From contig NC_092678.1 in the NCBI RefSeq assembly GCF_964355755.1, positions 12,930,922-12,994,921 of the forward strand: a stretch of 64,000 nt of DNA, read 5' to 3'. Below the pieces are notes generated by a model. That model had not been told where the DNA came from, did not search any database, and saw only the letters and a list, made by a program, of their open reading frames with translations. The stretch comes from Antedon mediterranea (Eukaryota > Echinodermata > Crinoidea > Comatulida > Antedonidae). Both the position numbers and the translations under genes were made by a program. Positions 13,101-28,100 of this stretch are shown here, one piece after another. The stretch's first letter is position 1. Each line of letters starts with the position of its first letter.

Positions 13101-16100
13101 GTTTACTTCATAATGTAGAAAAACACCAATATACACCTACCTAGATTATACATGTTCATTTATTTGTCTGAGCTGTTTATTGTAGATAAACAGCTATGAA
13201 TGTGAGTTGGAAATTGAAACACAAACTGTCAGGATTCCAGCAACAGTTGATGAATCAAACTCAAATATCACATGTTCACAATACACTGTAAGTATAGTAG
13301 CAACCAAGACATTTGAACAGCATCAAATCAAATAGCATTTAGTTACATTTTCAAATGCATAATGAAACAAAGATATTACATTAAAGTTGACACATTGTAG
13401 TACAACCATGGACCTATATGTCCATGGTACTTCTTATCATGTACATACACGTCTTACAAACCTCTTGTTAAAGAGTGCTTGATAATTAATCTCAATAGCA
13501 AGAGATATACAAAAAGTTATTATAACTATATGTAATTAAATTTATGTTTTCTGATTTTGTTAGAAGTGGTTTATAAAGTTTTTTTTATTAATTTTCTATT
13601 CATAAATTTACTCTGTAATAATTATTTATTAAACTTAGGCCTAAATCTATTTTTAAAAACCACAAAACAAAAATTGATAGAGATATTATTTTAAAATGAA
13701 TGGATGTATCTAGCTTGTTACTTAATAATTATTTCTACCAATACCATGTTAGTTAATTCATATACACTAGAATTCTCGATAACAACTCCACTTCCAAAAA
13801 CTTGTTGTTTCATATGGAACGCCGTTTACGCAACATTTCGATGATATGAATTGTATGACGCGATATGTGAATGAAATGCATCGATATGAATTGAATGGCG
13901 CGATATTTGAATGAAATGTTTTGAATTGAATGCTTTGAATTGAATATTTTGAATGAAATGTTTTGAATAAAATGTTTTGAATGCAATGTTTTGAATGAAA
14001 TTTTTTGAATGAAATGTTTTGAATGAAATGTTTTGAATGAAATGTTTTGAATGTACCCTCATCTCCTTTCCACGCTGTCATCAATATGGATCCTTTACAG
14101 AGAATGCTAACAGACCTGAAACAGTGTAATACATATTTCCAAATCCAGGTCTGTAAGGATTCTCTGTAAAGGCAACGTGGAAAAGAGATGAGGGTACCCA
14201 GGCTTAGGCATAAGAGGTTGAGAAAAAAATCGCGAACGGGAATGACATACGCCGCCAATAGTTTGACTTTTCAATTCAATTCAAACATTTCATTCAAAAA
14301 ATTTCATTCAAAACATTTCGTTCAGAACATTTCGTTCAAAACATTTCATTCAAAACATTTCATTCAAAACAATAAATTCAAAGCATTCAATTCATTCATA
14401 TATCGCGCCATTCAATTCATATCGATGCATTTCATTCACATATCGCGTCATAAAATTCATATCATCGAAATGTTGCGTAAACGGCGTTCCATAGTTTCAG
14501 GAAGTTTTTGTGGTATAATTTTCCTGTAAATGTCATATTTCATTTTGGCATTATTGTGTACTTTTAATGGCTTTTTGGAAAACATTTCTTTCTATCTAGT
14601 ATGACTACACAGCTAAGGACAAGCAGGAAGTAAACGCATATATTAAAGTATTTTGGAACGACAATGAAATTGACAATGCTTATCAAGGTTGGTTTCACCT
14701 GATTGTTTACATTGATAAATATCATTAAATCAATTATTTACTTGGTAAACATAACATCATACATTTTGTTATCATATATCCACATACCCCTGTTCAATTT
14801 TCCATTAAAAAAAAATGTAACTCCTGAAACAAATACAGTATTCCTAGTACCTCTTTAACAACCCTATTTTTATATTGACTGTTTCTGCTTATTTTGTGCT
14901 CCCAAAAAACCAGTAAATCAGTGTGCGGTGTATAGTGGACAAAAAAAACGGTAAGATTACCCAAAATGCTGAGAACCGCTCAAGCTTTGGAATGCTACTG
15001 TAGTTCACCCAAGGTTAACTACAATCAATCAAATTATGCACAAACATTTATTTATTTTGTGAATGCCATTTAACAACCACAAATCTGTCTCATTTATGCT
15101 ACAAATTAGGGATAATTTATTCAAACAGTTATTAACCAAAAAAAAGAACATTATACAGTTATTAACAGCTTAAAAACAGTCAACTGAAAATTCTTTAAGC
15201 TCGCCCAAACTGTCATATTCTTGAAAGTCTGGTTTTCCAAATAAATTTTACATACAGTTTTAGTTAAGTATAAACAGAATTCAACGCTTTTGTTCAACTT
15301 GATTTCAGACAAACTGTCCACATGTAAATACAATAAAAACATTTGAACATTATGATAGGTTCCTGGTTCAGATATTCAGAGATGTGGTTTCAGCTGACAC
15401 TGACAGACAATTAAGTGTTTTTAACATAGTACAATTGTTCTTTAATGAACATATTAAATGGTTGTTTAAATTTTAAACAGGAAGTTTAACAACAATTTAC
15501 TTTACTAAGTATTGACTCAACACCACATTGTTCAAACAACAGGATGTATATAATTACAGTCAATTTGTTTGTATACTATAAACCCCTACTTCATTCCCTT
15601 TATTGTTCTGGTGTCATTCTGTGCAAATAATATTATACCCATAATGGATGGATAATGTGTATTTGTTTGAATAATTATTAGTTACAGTTTTTAGTTTATC
15701 CTTAAATGTTATCATGACATATGTCTTGTCATAATACATATATAATATTAATGTTATCTACTCTCATCCAACCAGGCTTTGAGACGTGTTTTCAAAACCT
15801 GGTAAATAAAACCAATTTATTAAATATCATGTGTTAGCATACAGCCATTTTATACGAACGCTGTCAAAATATGATAAAAATATGTATCATTCTTTTTTTA
15901 TGTTGTTTTTGGCATTTTAATATTCAAAACAAAGTCACAAGATCATAACTGATAGTGACACCTTCGTAATATGCTAATGATATGATATTTTGTCAGTTAA
16001 TGCTTCATTTTTACATTTAATTTCTCTACTTTTATTTACCAGTCACATTGTACAAGTGTAGTGTTCAACGTCCAGACTGCAGTCGATGCTATTCAATGAA

Positions 16101-19100
16101 CACCACTAGGTCTGGACTTGATTGTGTCTGGTGTACTGGAGACCAATGTTCCTACAGTCCATTGTGTTCATCAATAGTGAATGAATGTCCATCACCTGTC
16201 ATTATTCAGGTAATTTGAATCATTTTATCTTCCTTTAAAATCCAGCACTCTAGCCTAACTTAAATTTGTTTGAAATGTTGTTTGCTAGTCGCCCTCTATT
16301 ACTCGTTCATCTATATATAAATTTACGTAAGGGCAAAATTCGGTAAATCGCGCCTTACTTTAGAATGTAAAGTTGGTTCGTACTTTCGGTACTGATTTTA
16401 ACCACCTGATGTAACCCTGTTTACTAATTAAATTAAGTTAGATAATTAGTTATTGACGATTAAAACGAATTTAGGTTCAACGATTTGCCCCAGATAGGGG
16501 TGTTTTCCGATCGTGGTATACACTGTCTAATGGATGTCCATCTTGAAAAATACCCGCCACAAAAATGCGAGGAGGCTTCGCATTTTCCTATCTCCTCCTA
16601 CGATAATTGTTTTTAATAGCTGAAAACCGGTTGAACAGCTCGAGTACAGTATCATAATGTTGAAGACAGGCCGGTTTTCCTAAAAAAATACTATTTTGAT
16701 AGATTTAATATACGTTTATACAAATGTATTGATTTGCGATGAATGGAACATTCCAATCTCTGTGTCGTTCCACAAGTGTCTATTCCCTCAGGCGTCGTAA
16801 AGGAAAGTACTGTATACTCATAACAGAAATTCGATCCATTTTTTTTTCAATCTGTGCTGCAGAGGTTGGATATAATTTTTTTTAAACGGATAATGAGCTA
16901 GCGTTTTCAGTCACCGTAATTTAATATTTATTACCGATTAAATCGAATTTATGATTTGCCCCGAATAGAGGTGGTTTTCACAAATTGTTTAACATTATAT
17001 ATAAACATACGTCGTAGTGTATCGTTACATGTACTGTACTATTTCAATCGACTACGACGGTGATAGTTAAGTTTCAACAAAGTATTACATCGCAATGTTT
17101 TACTGTGTTTAGTGGTATATTATTTGTAAAACATGTTAATTAATATTTCGTTACAAAATAAAGAATATATTTAAAAATTGTTCCTCTTTGCACCCATCCT
17201 CTTCCCCATCTCTCAACCATAATGTTACATACAAAACACAAATTAAGTTTGTTTAAATTTGACTTAAACAATTGGTCTCATTTTGTGACAACTTTCTCTT
17301 TCGGAAGTAATTCTCAGGGTGCTAATTTTAGTTGAGTACATAAATCACAGTGTCTATTTAATCGTTCATGTAAACGACATATATTATTGTCCTGCATTAT
17401 TGTACATTTGAAATCGCCAGTTTTTTAACGCTGAAATTACTGTGTATTCGAGAACCATCTGTGGGCACGACCTAGATGGTACGCTCGCTTCGCTCGCGTA
17501 CCATCTAGTAGTGTGTAATTTACATTACAGTATATATTTATCGCAGAAAGGGCAGAACATTTAGTCTGAAAATTAGAAGATTAGAAGAAAAGGGTACTGA
17601 AAGAGTATATGATATTTGAGCAAATTGTTTTACTCCAAAATATCCAATGGTTTTTTTTTTGTGATTATACCAATCATGTTTGTTTTTTTTTAAATATCCA
17701 TCATGCTTTTATGTTTTACTAATATTATTTTCAGACTCTTCCCATCTCAGTTGCTACAGTAACTACTCAACCTGAACCTGATTTCACAGAGGTCATTGAA
17801 CTGTTCGGAACTGATTTTGGACAGATGATGTCAGATATTGACAACTTTATGATAGATAACAAAGAATGTGTAATAGTTGCTGATGGATTTAACATAGCTT
17901 TACAAAGGTATTTTAAATAAAATTTAATTTAACATTAATTATGTAGCACTAAGTCTGTACTTGTTTCTGGTGAGATCCTTCAAGCTGTACATAAGCCAAG
18001 TTTCATACAGGACCAACGGAATAACATCTCATCCGGAAGATAGTGCACTATATTCATGTAATCCAACCCATAAGTTAGAACACAGAGAGATGGCGATTGA
18101 ACCGTGAACCAAACCTATTTCATGGTTCAGTGCACAACACAGGTAATACCCTCAGTTTAACCGAATATGCCTCTCTTTCTGTGTATTGTGATAATGTGTG
18201 TATGGACAACAAGTAAATATATTATGATTGCTACTGTATGTATTCAGCTTTCACTGATGTAATGCAAAACAGATCATAATATAAGTAGTTGATACCCATC
18301 CTACAGACGGGTATCTTTGACAACTCTGTGCTACCATGTTAAGATGCCTCAAATTTGTCTCATCTTATACAAACATTTTCTAAAAGCATTTTTATGGAAA
18401 ACCACCACTAACATGAGATGAAATACACAACACTTCTGTAACTTATCACACATTTATTTATTTATTTATTTTATGTCTTTAGGCAATGTGGCCAAGGATT
18501 ACCAATAGTGAATTAATCACTGTCCTATCACATAGGTGGTAATCCCCCTGATACAGGGGCTATTGTGTGAACCAGTTCACCGGGGTAACCCCCTACTCTT
18601 TTTCGAATAATGAACTGGGTTTCTTTAAAGTACACACAGGTCATAACTGTGTACACTCGCCCTACGGTTTATAGTCCTTATCCGAGAAGACTTGTTCCAC
18701 CACCAGAACTAGGAGCGAGTCGGCCTCGAACCCTTGCCGAGGTTGTTGTTGGCTCTTTAGGTACGGTAAACGGCGCCCCTGCCTTAACCGTAACCGTAAC
18801 ATAATCCATAAACTATTTGATTGGTTCGTTTATTAAGCATCATGTGCCATGCATTATTGCGATCCATCCTCAACATTGGGAGTAACATTGCATGTTATTT
18901 TTTTTATTATAATTATTTTTGTGGTGTATATCAGTAAAAAAGAAAATTCTATTATTTACTATACACAGTGTGAAATGTAAAGCTCCTGTGTTTGATAGTG
19001 TCTCTCAACGTGAAGTCATCATAACTGTTCAAGGAAAGACAAGCGCACCTGTAGTCATACTCTATCAGGTATATTTTTTCACTCAAATTTCACAATTGTT

Positions 19101-22100
19101 TTAATCTTGCCTTAATGTAGAAAGAAGAGTCAACCTTAATAAATATTTTTATATAATTACTAAAGTTATTTTAAAATGTTTATTCTACAGTAATCATGTA
19201 TATTTGTTGTAAACTTGTGGTATTCATGATATTAAATGAACACTAGAACCAGCCAAGAGTGAAGATACATTCACTTATTTCTTCTACTGTACGTTCACTC
19301 TTTTCTTCTACTTTAACTCTTTTCTTCTACTTTCACTCTTTTCTTCTACTTTCACTTTTTTCTTCTACTTTCACTTTTTTCTTCTACTTTTACTCTTTTT
19401 TCTACATTCACACCTGCTAGAACGAGATAAGAGTGAAATTAATGCAATTTCACTCTTTTCTTCTACTTTCACACCTGCTAGAACGAGATAAGAGTGAAAT
19501 TAATGCAATTTCACTCTTTTCTTCTACTTTCACACCTGCTAGAACAAGATAAGAGTGAAATTAATGCAATTTCACTCTTTTCTTCTACTTTCACACCTGC
19601 TAAAACAAGATAAGAGTGAAATTAATGCAATTTCACTCTTTTTTCTACTTTCATTCCTGCTAGAACAAGATAAGAGTTAAATTAATGCAATTTCACTCTT
19701 TTCTTCTACTTTCACACCTGCTAGAACAAGATAAGAGTAAAATTAATGCAATTTCACTCTTTTTTCTACTTTCACTCCTGCTATAACAAGATAAGAGTGA
19801 AATTAATGCAATTTCACTCTTTTCGTCTACTTTCATTCCTGCTAGAACAAGATAAGAGTGAAATTAATGCAATTTCACTCTTTTCGTCTACTTTCACTCC
19901 TGCTAGAACAAGATAAAAGTGAAATTAATGCAATTTTACTCTTCTCTTCTACTTTCATTCCTACTAGTAAAAGAAAAGATATTGTCGTGAGGTGGTTTCC
20001 CGATTAATCGTACGATCAAAACGGTACTGGGTATGATCAACTAGCGTTCGTGTTCCCACCGAATCATCCATTCATAGAAGTACTGATGAAGATATCAATC
20101 TGTGGCGACAATAGAATGGACCCGAGACCTCATGAGGTAATTTCCCGATTGATCGTAATCAAAACGGTACTGGGTTTGGTCTACTAGCGTTCCTGCTCCC
20201 AACCAGTACATCCATTCATAGAAGCCTTAATGAAGTAAGCCTACCTGGTGGTGGCCATAGAACGGTCCCGAGATAACGACTATACTTCGGCTTTAGTCGA
20301 TAGAAGATTGAATAAATTGTTAGAGATAGAGTATACGATGTTATGATTATGTGTAGATATGTGATTTGTTCTTTTTATTCCAATGATGTTATGTATTTAA
20401 TAAATTTGTTATATCAAATAATTAAATTATCGTAGATTGCATATTATGCGATGAATATTATTTAATACATTTTTGATATATTATTATTATTATATTAATA
20501 AAAAAGATATTTGTTAGTATAAATTAAAAAATATAGATATAAGGAAGAAAAGCAAAGAGATTATGGAGCGGCTGTACCAGAATATACAACACTAAGTATT
20601 GTAAAGTTAATATATTAAAAATTTAGGCGATCTTGTCAAAGGTCAAGCGCCTTCAGCCTGCCACGTTTCGATATTCAATATTGAACTTGACCTGACGTGG
20701 TTCCACAATATCTTTATATGAAAATGGTAGAGTGGATAGAAACATAAATTAATTTAAATTTAAAATGTTTACCTTAAACTGGTTTTGAACTGAATCGGTT
20801 GATGTCTTATCGTTGTATGTATGATTTGGTTTAAATTATGTTCGATAAAAGTGCGTATGCGTATAGAATGAAATGCTCGCGTTACGATGTACGCGTGTAA
20901 TGCTGTTTATATCGTATAATAGATAAAGGATGAAAATATAGAAGGTATGATGGTAGAAAAATAAAAAGCAGTTTAGGATGTAGAAATAGGAAAAGTTTGT
21001 TAGTGCAAAAGTGTAGATTTTGAATGTGAGAAATGACTAGAAAGTACATTCCTGCTAGAGTCCTATGTCGGCACCTAGGCCTATATAACGTCATGAGGTA
21101 ATTTCCCGATTGATCGTAATCAAAACGGTACTGGGTTTGGTCTACTAGCGTTCCTGCTCCCAACCAGTACATCCATTCATAGAAGCCTTAATGAAGTAAG
21201 CCTACCTGGTGGTGGCCATAGAACGGTCCCGAGATAACGACTATACTTCGGCTTTAGTCGATAGAAGATTGAATAAATTGTTAGAGATAGAGTATACGAT
21301 GTTATGATTATGTGTAGATATGTGATTTGTTCTTTTTATTCCAATGATGTTATGTATTTAATAAATTTGTTATATCAAATAATTAAATTATCGTAGATTG
21401 CATATTATGCGATGAATATTATTTAATAAATTTTTGATATATTATTATTATTATATTAATAAAAAAGATATTTGTTAGTATAAATTAAAAAATATAGATA
21501 TAAGGAAGAAAAGCAAAGAGATTATGGAGCGGCTGTACCAGAATATACAACACTAAGTATTGTAAAGTTAATATATTAAAAATTTAGGCGATCTTGTCAA
21601 AGGTCAAGCGCCTTCAGCCTGCCACGTTTCGATATTCAATATTGAACTTGACCTGACGTGGTTCCACAATATCTTTATATGAAAATGGTAGAGTGGATAG
21701 AAACATAAATTAATTTAAATTTAAAATGTTTACCTTAAACTGGTTTTGAACTGAATCGGTTGATGTCTTATCGTTGTATGTATGATTTGGTTTAAATTAT
21801 GTTCGATAAAAGTGCGTATGCGTATAGAATGAAATGCTCGCGTTACGATGTACGCGTGTAATGCTGTTTATATCGTATAATAGATAAAGGATGAAAATAC
21901 AGAAGGTATGATGGTAGAAAAATAAAAAGCAGTTTAGGATGTAGAAATAGGAAAAGTTTGTTAGTGCAAAAGTGTAGATTTTGAATGTGAGAAATGACTA
22001 GAAAGTACATTCCTGCTAGAGTCCTATGTCGGCACCTAGGCCTATATAACGTCATGAGGTAATTTCCCGATTGATCGTAATCAAAACGGTACTGGGTTTG

Positions 22101-25100
22101 GTCTACTAGCGTTCCTGCTCCCAACCAGTACATCCATTCATAGAAGCCTTAATGAAGTAAGCCTACCTGGTGGTGGCCATAGAACGGTCCCGAGGTCAAG
22201 TTCAATATTGAATATCGAAACGTGGCAGGCTGAAGGCGCTTGACCTTTGACAAGATCGCCTAAATTTTTAATATATTAACTTTACAATACTTAGTGTTGT
22301 ATATTCTGGTACAGCCGCTCCATAATCTCTTTGCTTTTCTTCCTTATATCTATATTTTTTAATTTATACTAACAAATATCTTTTTTATTAATATAATAAT
22401 AATAATATATTAAAAATTTATTAAATAATATTCATCGCATAATATGCAATCTACGATAATTTAATTAATTGATATAGGCTAGGCCTAACAAATTTATTAA
22501 ATACATAACATCATTTGAATAAAAAGAACAAATCACATATCTACACATAATCATAACATCGTATACTCTATCTCTAACAATTTATTCAATCTTCTATCGA
22601 CTAAAGCCGAAGTATAGTCGTTATCTCGGGACCGTTCTATGGCCACCACCAGGTAGGCTTACTTCATTAAGGCTTCTATGAATGGATGTACTGGTTGGGA
22701 GCAGGAACGCTAGTAGACCAAACCCAGTACCGAATTGATTACGATCAATCGGGAAATTACCTCATGACCACACAGTACACAACTTGACATCGCGCACATT
22801 GTATACGCTAGCATTTCATTCTAATACGCTCACGCACTTTATCGAACATACTTTTAAACCAAACCAAAACCATACAACGACAAGACATCCATCGATTCAG
22901 TTCAATACCATTTTTAGGTAAATTTTGAATTAATTATTATTTTCTATCAATTCTACCATTTTCATATAAAGATATTGTGGAACCACGTCAGGTCAAGTTC
23001 AATATTGAATATCGAAACGTGGCAGGCTGAAGGCGCTTGACCTTTGACAAGATCGCCTAAATTTTTAGTTTTTAACTTTACAATACTTAGTGTTGTATAT
23101 TCTGGTACAGCCGCTCCATGATCTCTTTGCTTTTCTTCCTTATATCTTTACTCTTTTTAAAAGTTTTACTAACGATTTTTATTTTATTTTATTATAGGCT
23201 ATTTATATTTTTTGCTTTATGTACACGACAACTAACGATCAAATAACAGTTTTTTCACATCGCAACTTATACAACGTAATTTTGAAAACTACAACCATTT
23301 TTTTCTATATACATACAACGTACATTTCTATTTTAACAAAAACATTTTTCTAAACTTTCTATTATTTAAAAGTCGAAGATAGCCAGGTCTCGGGTCCATT
23401 CTATTGTCGCCACAGATTGATATCTTCATCAGTACTTCTATGAATGGATGATTCGGTGGGAACACGAACGCTAGTTGATCATACCCAGTACCGTTTTGAT
23501 CGTACGATTAATCGGGAAACCACCTCACGACATTATACAGGCCTAGGTGCCGACATAGATCTCTAGTGGGAGTTAACCATCATAGTCATTCCTCACATTC
23601 AAAATCTTTCCTGTAACTAACAACCCATTCCTTTTTCTATACATCCTATACTACTTATTTATATCCTACCTTTATACCTATGTTATTTTCGCTCTACTAC
23701 AATGTACGATACACTTATAATCTTACATGTACCACACAGTACACAACTTGACATCGCGCACATTGTATACGCTAGCATTTCATTCTAATACGCTCACGCA
23801 CTTTATCGAACATACTTTTAAACCAAACCAAAACCATACAACGACAAGACATCCATCGATTCAGTTCAATACCATTTTTAGGTAAATTTTGAATTAATTA
23901 TTATTTTCTATCAATTCTACCATTTTCATATAAAGATATTGTGGAACCACGTCAGGTCAAGTTCAATATTGAATATCGAAACGTGGCAGGCTGAAGGCGC
24001 TTGACCTTTGACAAGATCGCCTAAATTTTTAGTTTTTAACTTTACAATACTTAGTGTTGTATATTCTGGTACAGCCGCTCCATGATCTCTTTGCTTTTCT
24101 TCCTTATATCTTTACTCTTTTTAAAAGTTTTACTAACGATTTTTATTTTATTTTATTATAGGCTATTTATATTTTTTGCTTTATGTACACGACAACTAAC
24201 GATCAAATAACAGTTTTTTCACATCGCAACTTATACAACGTAATTTTGAAAACTACAACCATTTTTTTCTATATACATACAACGTACATTTCTATTTTAA
24301 CAAAAACATTTTTCTAAACTTTCTATTATTTAAAAGTCGAAGATAGCCAGGTCTCGGGTCCATTCTATTGTCGCCACAGATTGATATCTTCATCAGTACT
24401 TCTATGAATGGATGATTCGGTGGGAACACGAACGCTAGTTGATCATACCCAGTACCGTTTTGATCGTACGATTAATCGGGAAACCACCTCACGACATTAT
24501 ACAGGCCTAGGTGCCGACATAGATCTCTAGTGGGAGTTAACCATCATAGTCATTCCTCACATTCAAAATCTTTCCTGTAACTAACAACCCATTCCTTTTT
24601 CTATACATCCTATACTACTTATTTATATCCTACCTTTATACCTATGTTATTTTCGCTCTACTACAATGTACGATACACTTATAATCTTACATGTACCACA
24701 CAGTACACAACTTGACATCGCGCACATTGTATACGCTAGCATTTCATTCTAATACGCTCACGCACTTTATCGAACATACTTTTAAACCAAACCAAAACCA
24801 TACAACGACAAGACATCCATCGATTCAGTTCAATACCATTTTTAGGTAAATTTTGAATTAATTATTATTTTCTATCAATTCTACCATTTTCATATAAAGA
24901 TATTGTGGAACCACGTCAGGTCAAGTTCAATATTGAATATCGAAACGTGGCAGGCTGAAGGCGCTTGACCTTTGACAAGATCGCCTAAATTTTTAGTTTT
25001 TAACTTTACAATACTTAGTGTTGTATATTCTGGTACAGCCGCTCCATGATCTCTTTGCTTTTCTTCCTTATATCTTTACTCTTTTTAAAAGTTTTACTAA

Positions 25101-28100
25101 CGATTTTTATTTTATTTTATTATAGGCTATTTATATTTTTTGCTTTATGTACACGACAACTAACGATCAAATAACAGTTTTTTCACATCGCAACTTATAC
25201 AACGTAATTTTGAAAACTACAACCATTTTTTTCTATATACATACAACGTACATTTCTATTTTAACAAAAACATTTTTCTAAACTTTCTATTATTTAAAAG
25301 TCGAAGATAGCCAGGTCTCGGGTCCATTCTATTGTCGCCACAGATTGATATCTTCATCAGTACTTCTATGAATGGATGATTCGGTGGGAACACGAACGCT
25401 AGTTGATCATACCCAGTACCGTTTTGATCGTACGATTAATCGGGAAACCACCTTACGACATTAACAATTTTATGAAATATTTTCCGCTGACCAATTTTCA
25501 TACTATAAATATATATTATATATATGTTGTTATGTTTGTATATAAACATTTGTTTTTTTTTTAAATATTAAAAACAATTATTAATCATACAGATTGTAAT
25601 ACCTGTGTTTTATTAGTATATATTTATTAAAATAAACATTTTTTGTTTCATTTTAGAATCCAATTATATCTGATTTGAGTCCAAGGTTTGGCATTCAAGC
25701 TGGTGGAACTACACTAACATTCAGTGGATCTAATCTGAACACTGGGAATGATGTAATGGTATATATTGATGGAAGTGAATGTTATGTTACCAGGAGGTAT
25801 GAAATAACATTTTGTACATTCATTATTTTCAAGTCCAATGATCTTAATGAAGCTGCAGGTTATGTTACTAAATAAATCATAATTGTATATATATTGACAT
25901 GTAAATGATTGCCTTTACCAAATTCTAACAACTGTTTTTTTTATTTTACAGTATCAATGAAAATCAGATAATGTGTACAACATCAAATTATACATCTGGA
26001 GCTGAAGTTGCAGTAACAGTTACATTTGGAAATGCTGTTAGAGATGGTCCTACATTTACTTACACTACAAATCCCACTGTGACTGACTTCCAACCTAATA
26101 AAGGCATTCAAGCGTAAGAAGAATCTTCTTAATATAATAATAATGTTCAATTTATATAGAGCAAAATACAGGGCGCCTCTAATTGCTGAAAAATCAACAG
26201 AAAATGTTATAAAAGAGCAAAGGCTTAATAATGAAAAGGCAAAATATAACGGTGAAATTTGAGGAGTTGTTTAAATGTGGCGAGCGGCTGTCCTGATTCA
26301 GTTTGAGAAGAACAACAGCTGAACAGGAACAGGTGCGTTGTCGATAATATTTTGTTGAAGGCTGTGTAGGTATAGGCCTGAGTAAAACCTCTGATGATGA
26401 CCTCAGTGTCCGTTTTGGCTTGTATGAAGAAATTGGAAGTAAAATCAATTGACTCCTTCACAATTAAAGCACCATATTCCAAGTAATGATATTGTTTAAA
26501 ATGCTTATTATTGCAGAGGTGGTCAAACCATCAGAGTGACCGGAACAAATTTCCAATATGTACAGAAAGCAATGATGTTGTTAAATAGCAAATCAGCTGA
26601 AAATGTAAGCTTTAGATACAGGATTTACATTTCTAATTTAATAAATTTCAACAGAAAGAGAGGTTTTCATTCAATGTCAACAATGTTTACATCCATATCA
26701 TTCATCCATATGAATATATCTATAATCCATATCCATCTCAACTCAAGGATGTAGACCCAACGCAAGCGAGTTGACCAATGAAAAGTAACAGTTGGAATAA
26801 TTAATTGCTTCTGATTGGTCAAATCACTTATGTTACATGCGTCCCTGTGCATCTCTAGTAGGAACCAAGCATAGTCCCTTCTCTGATGTAATTGTACTCA
26901 ATGCTCAGTACATTAAATCATCTGCAAAAGCATCTGATTATCAAGTATAGTTAGATGTCAAGTAGATAATTTTAAGATCGCTGATTTTCTCTTTTCTACA
27001 CAAAATAGACCTATTGTGTATTTATTTTGGTTATAATTGTTACTAAACAAAGTAGATTTTTTTTTCAGATTTAAGCAAAGCATATGACTTTAAGAACATT
27101 AATTATTTATTTTTAAAATTCCTTGTAAATTGTTCTTTAATGTACATACTAAATAAAGAAATTGTGTGGTGTTTTTTCAGAACTGTATAACTCTGTCAAA
27201 TGAGGAGATGGATTGTGAAAGTCCACCAGCAGATCTCTCCACATCAGGTCATCGTAGCAGACGACAGGCAGACCAGACAGTTTTACCTTTGACCTTTTCA
27301 TTTGATGGTTTCATTCCTGCATTGAGGGGTGATTTTGGATTCTCAGTTTACCCTAATCCAATATATTATCCCTTTGATAATATGTCTTTTTATGGAGAGA
27401 CTGTAGTAGATGGAATATACAGATTTGACAAACATATTGATGAATTTATGAAGTTGATGGTAATTATATAGTTTTATTTCTTCAGCAGTGTATTGCGTAA
27501 AAGCATTGAATCAACTCGACTTAACACAATAGAAGGATGTAATTGAAACGCAAGTCATTTGACTATTATAATGCATCAGTCGTCTAATGAATAGTCAAGT
27601 TACTTGTGTTGTGCTTACATCATGCGATGCGTGTTAGGGGCAACCAAGTTACGTGTGTTGTGCTTACATCATGCGATGCGTGCTAGTGGCAACCAAGTTA
27701 CTTGTGTTGTGCTTACATTATGCGATGCGTGCTAGTGGAAACCAAGTTACTTGTGTTGTGCTTACATCATGCAATGCGTGCTAGTGGAAACCAATTAGTT
27801 ACTTGTGTTGTGCTTACATCATGCAATGCGTGCTAGTTGCAACCAAGTTACTTGTGTTGTGCTTACATCATGCGATGCGTGCTAGTGGCAACCAAGTTAC
27901 TTGTGTTGTGCTTACATCATGCGATGCGTGCTAGTTGCAACCAAGTTACTTGTGTTGTGCTTACATCATGCGATGCGTGCTAGTGGCAACCTAACTATAG
28001 TTTCTACTGCTGCACAAAATATTTACACAAATCTCAGAATTGTTATAATTGAATTTAGTTCTATTATAGTTGGTTTTTGTAAAGTGTATTATTGAGCTAC

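Noticed and set aside
13767-14529. Frames rich in FHSKHFIQN repeats on both strands
   Set aside because: Products of the 14-bp unit in a foldback MITE; they read equally on both strands.
20882-22133. Two identical 96-codon frames that faintly resemble a C-type lectin strand (YWLGAGTLVDQTQYRF)
   Set aside because: They lie in the repeat head, a stop precedes them, and subfamily B and the solo head do not keep the frame.
19983-25460. Hammerhead ribozyme in the 960-bp unit
   Set aside because: CTGATGA occurs in subfamily B and CGAAAC elsewhere in the unit, but they are not placed to form the three-stem core.
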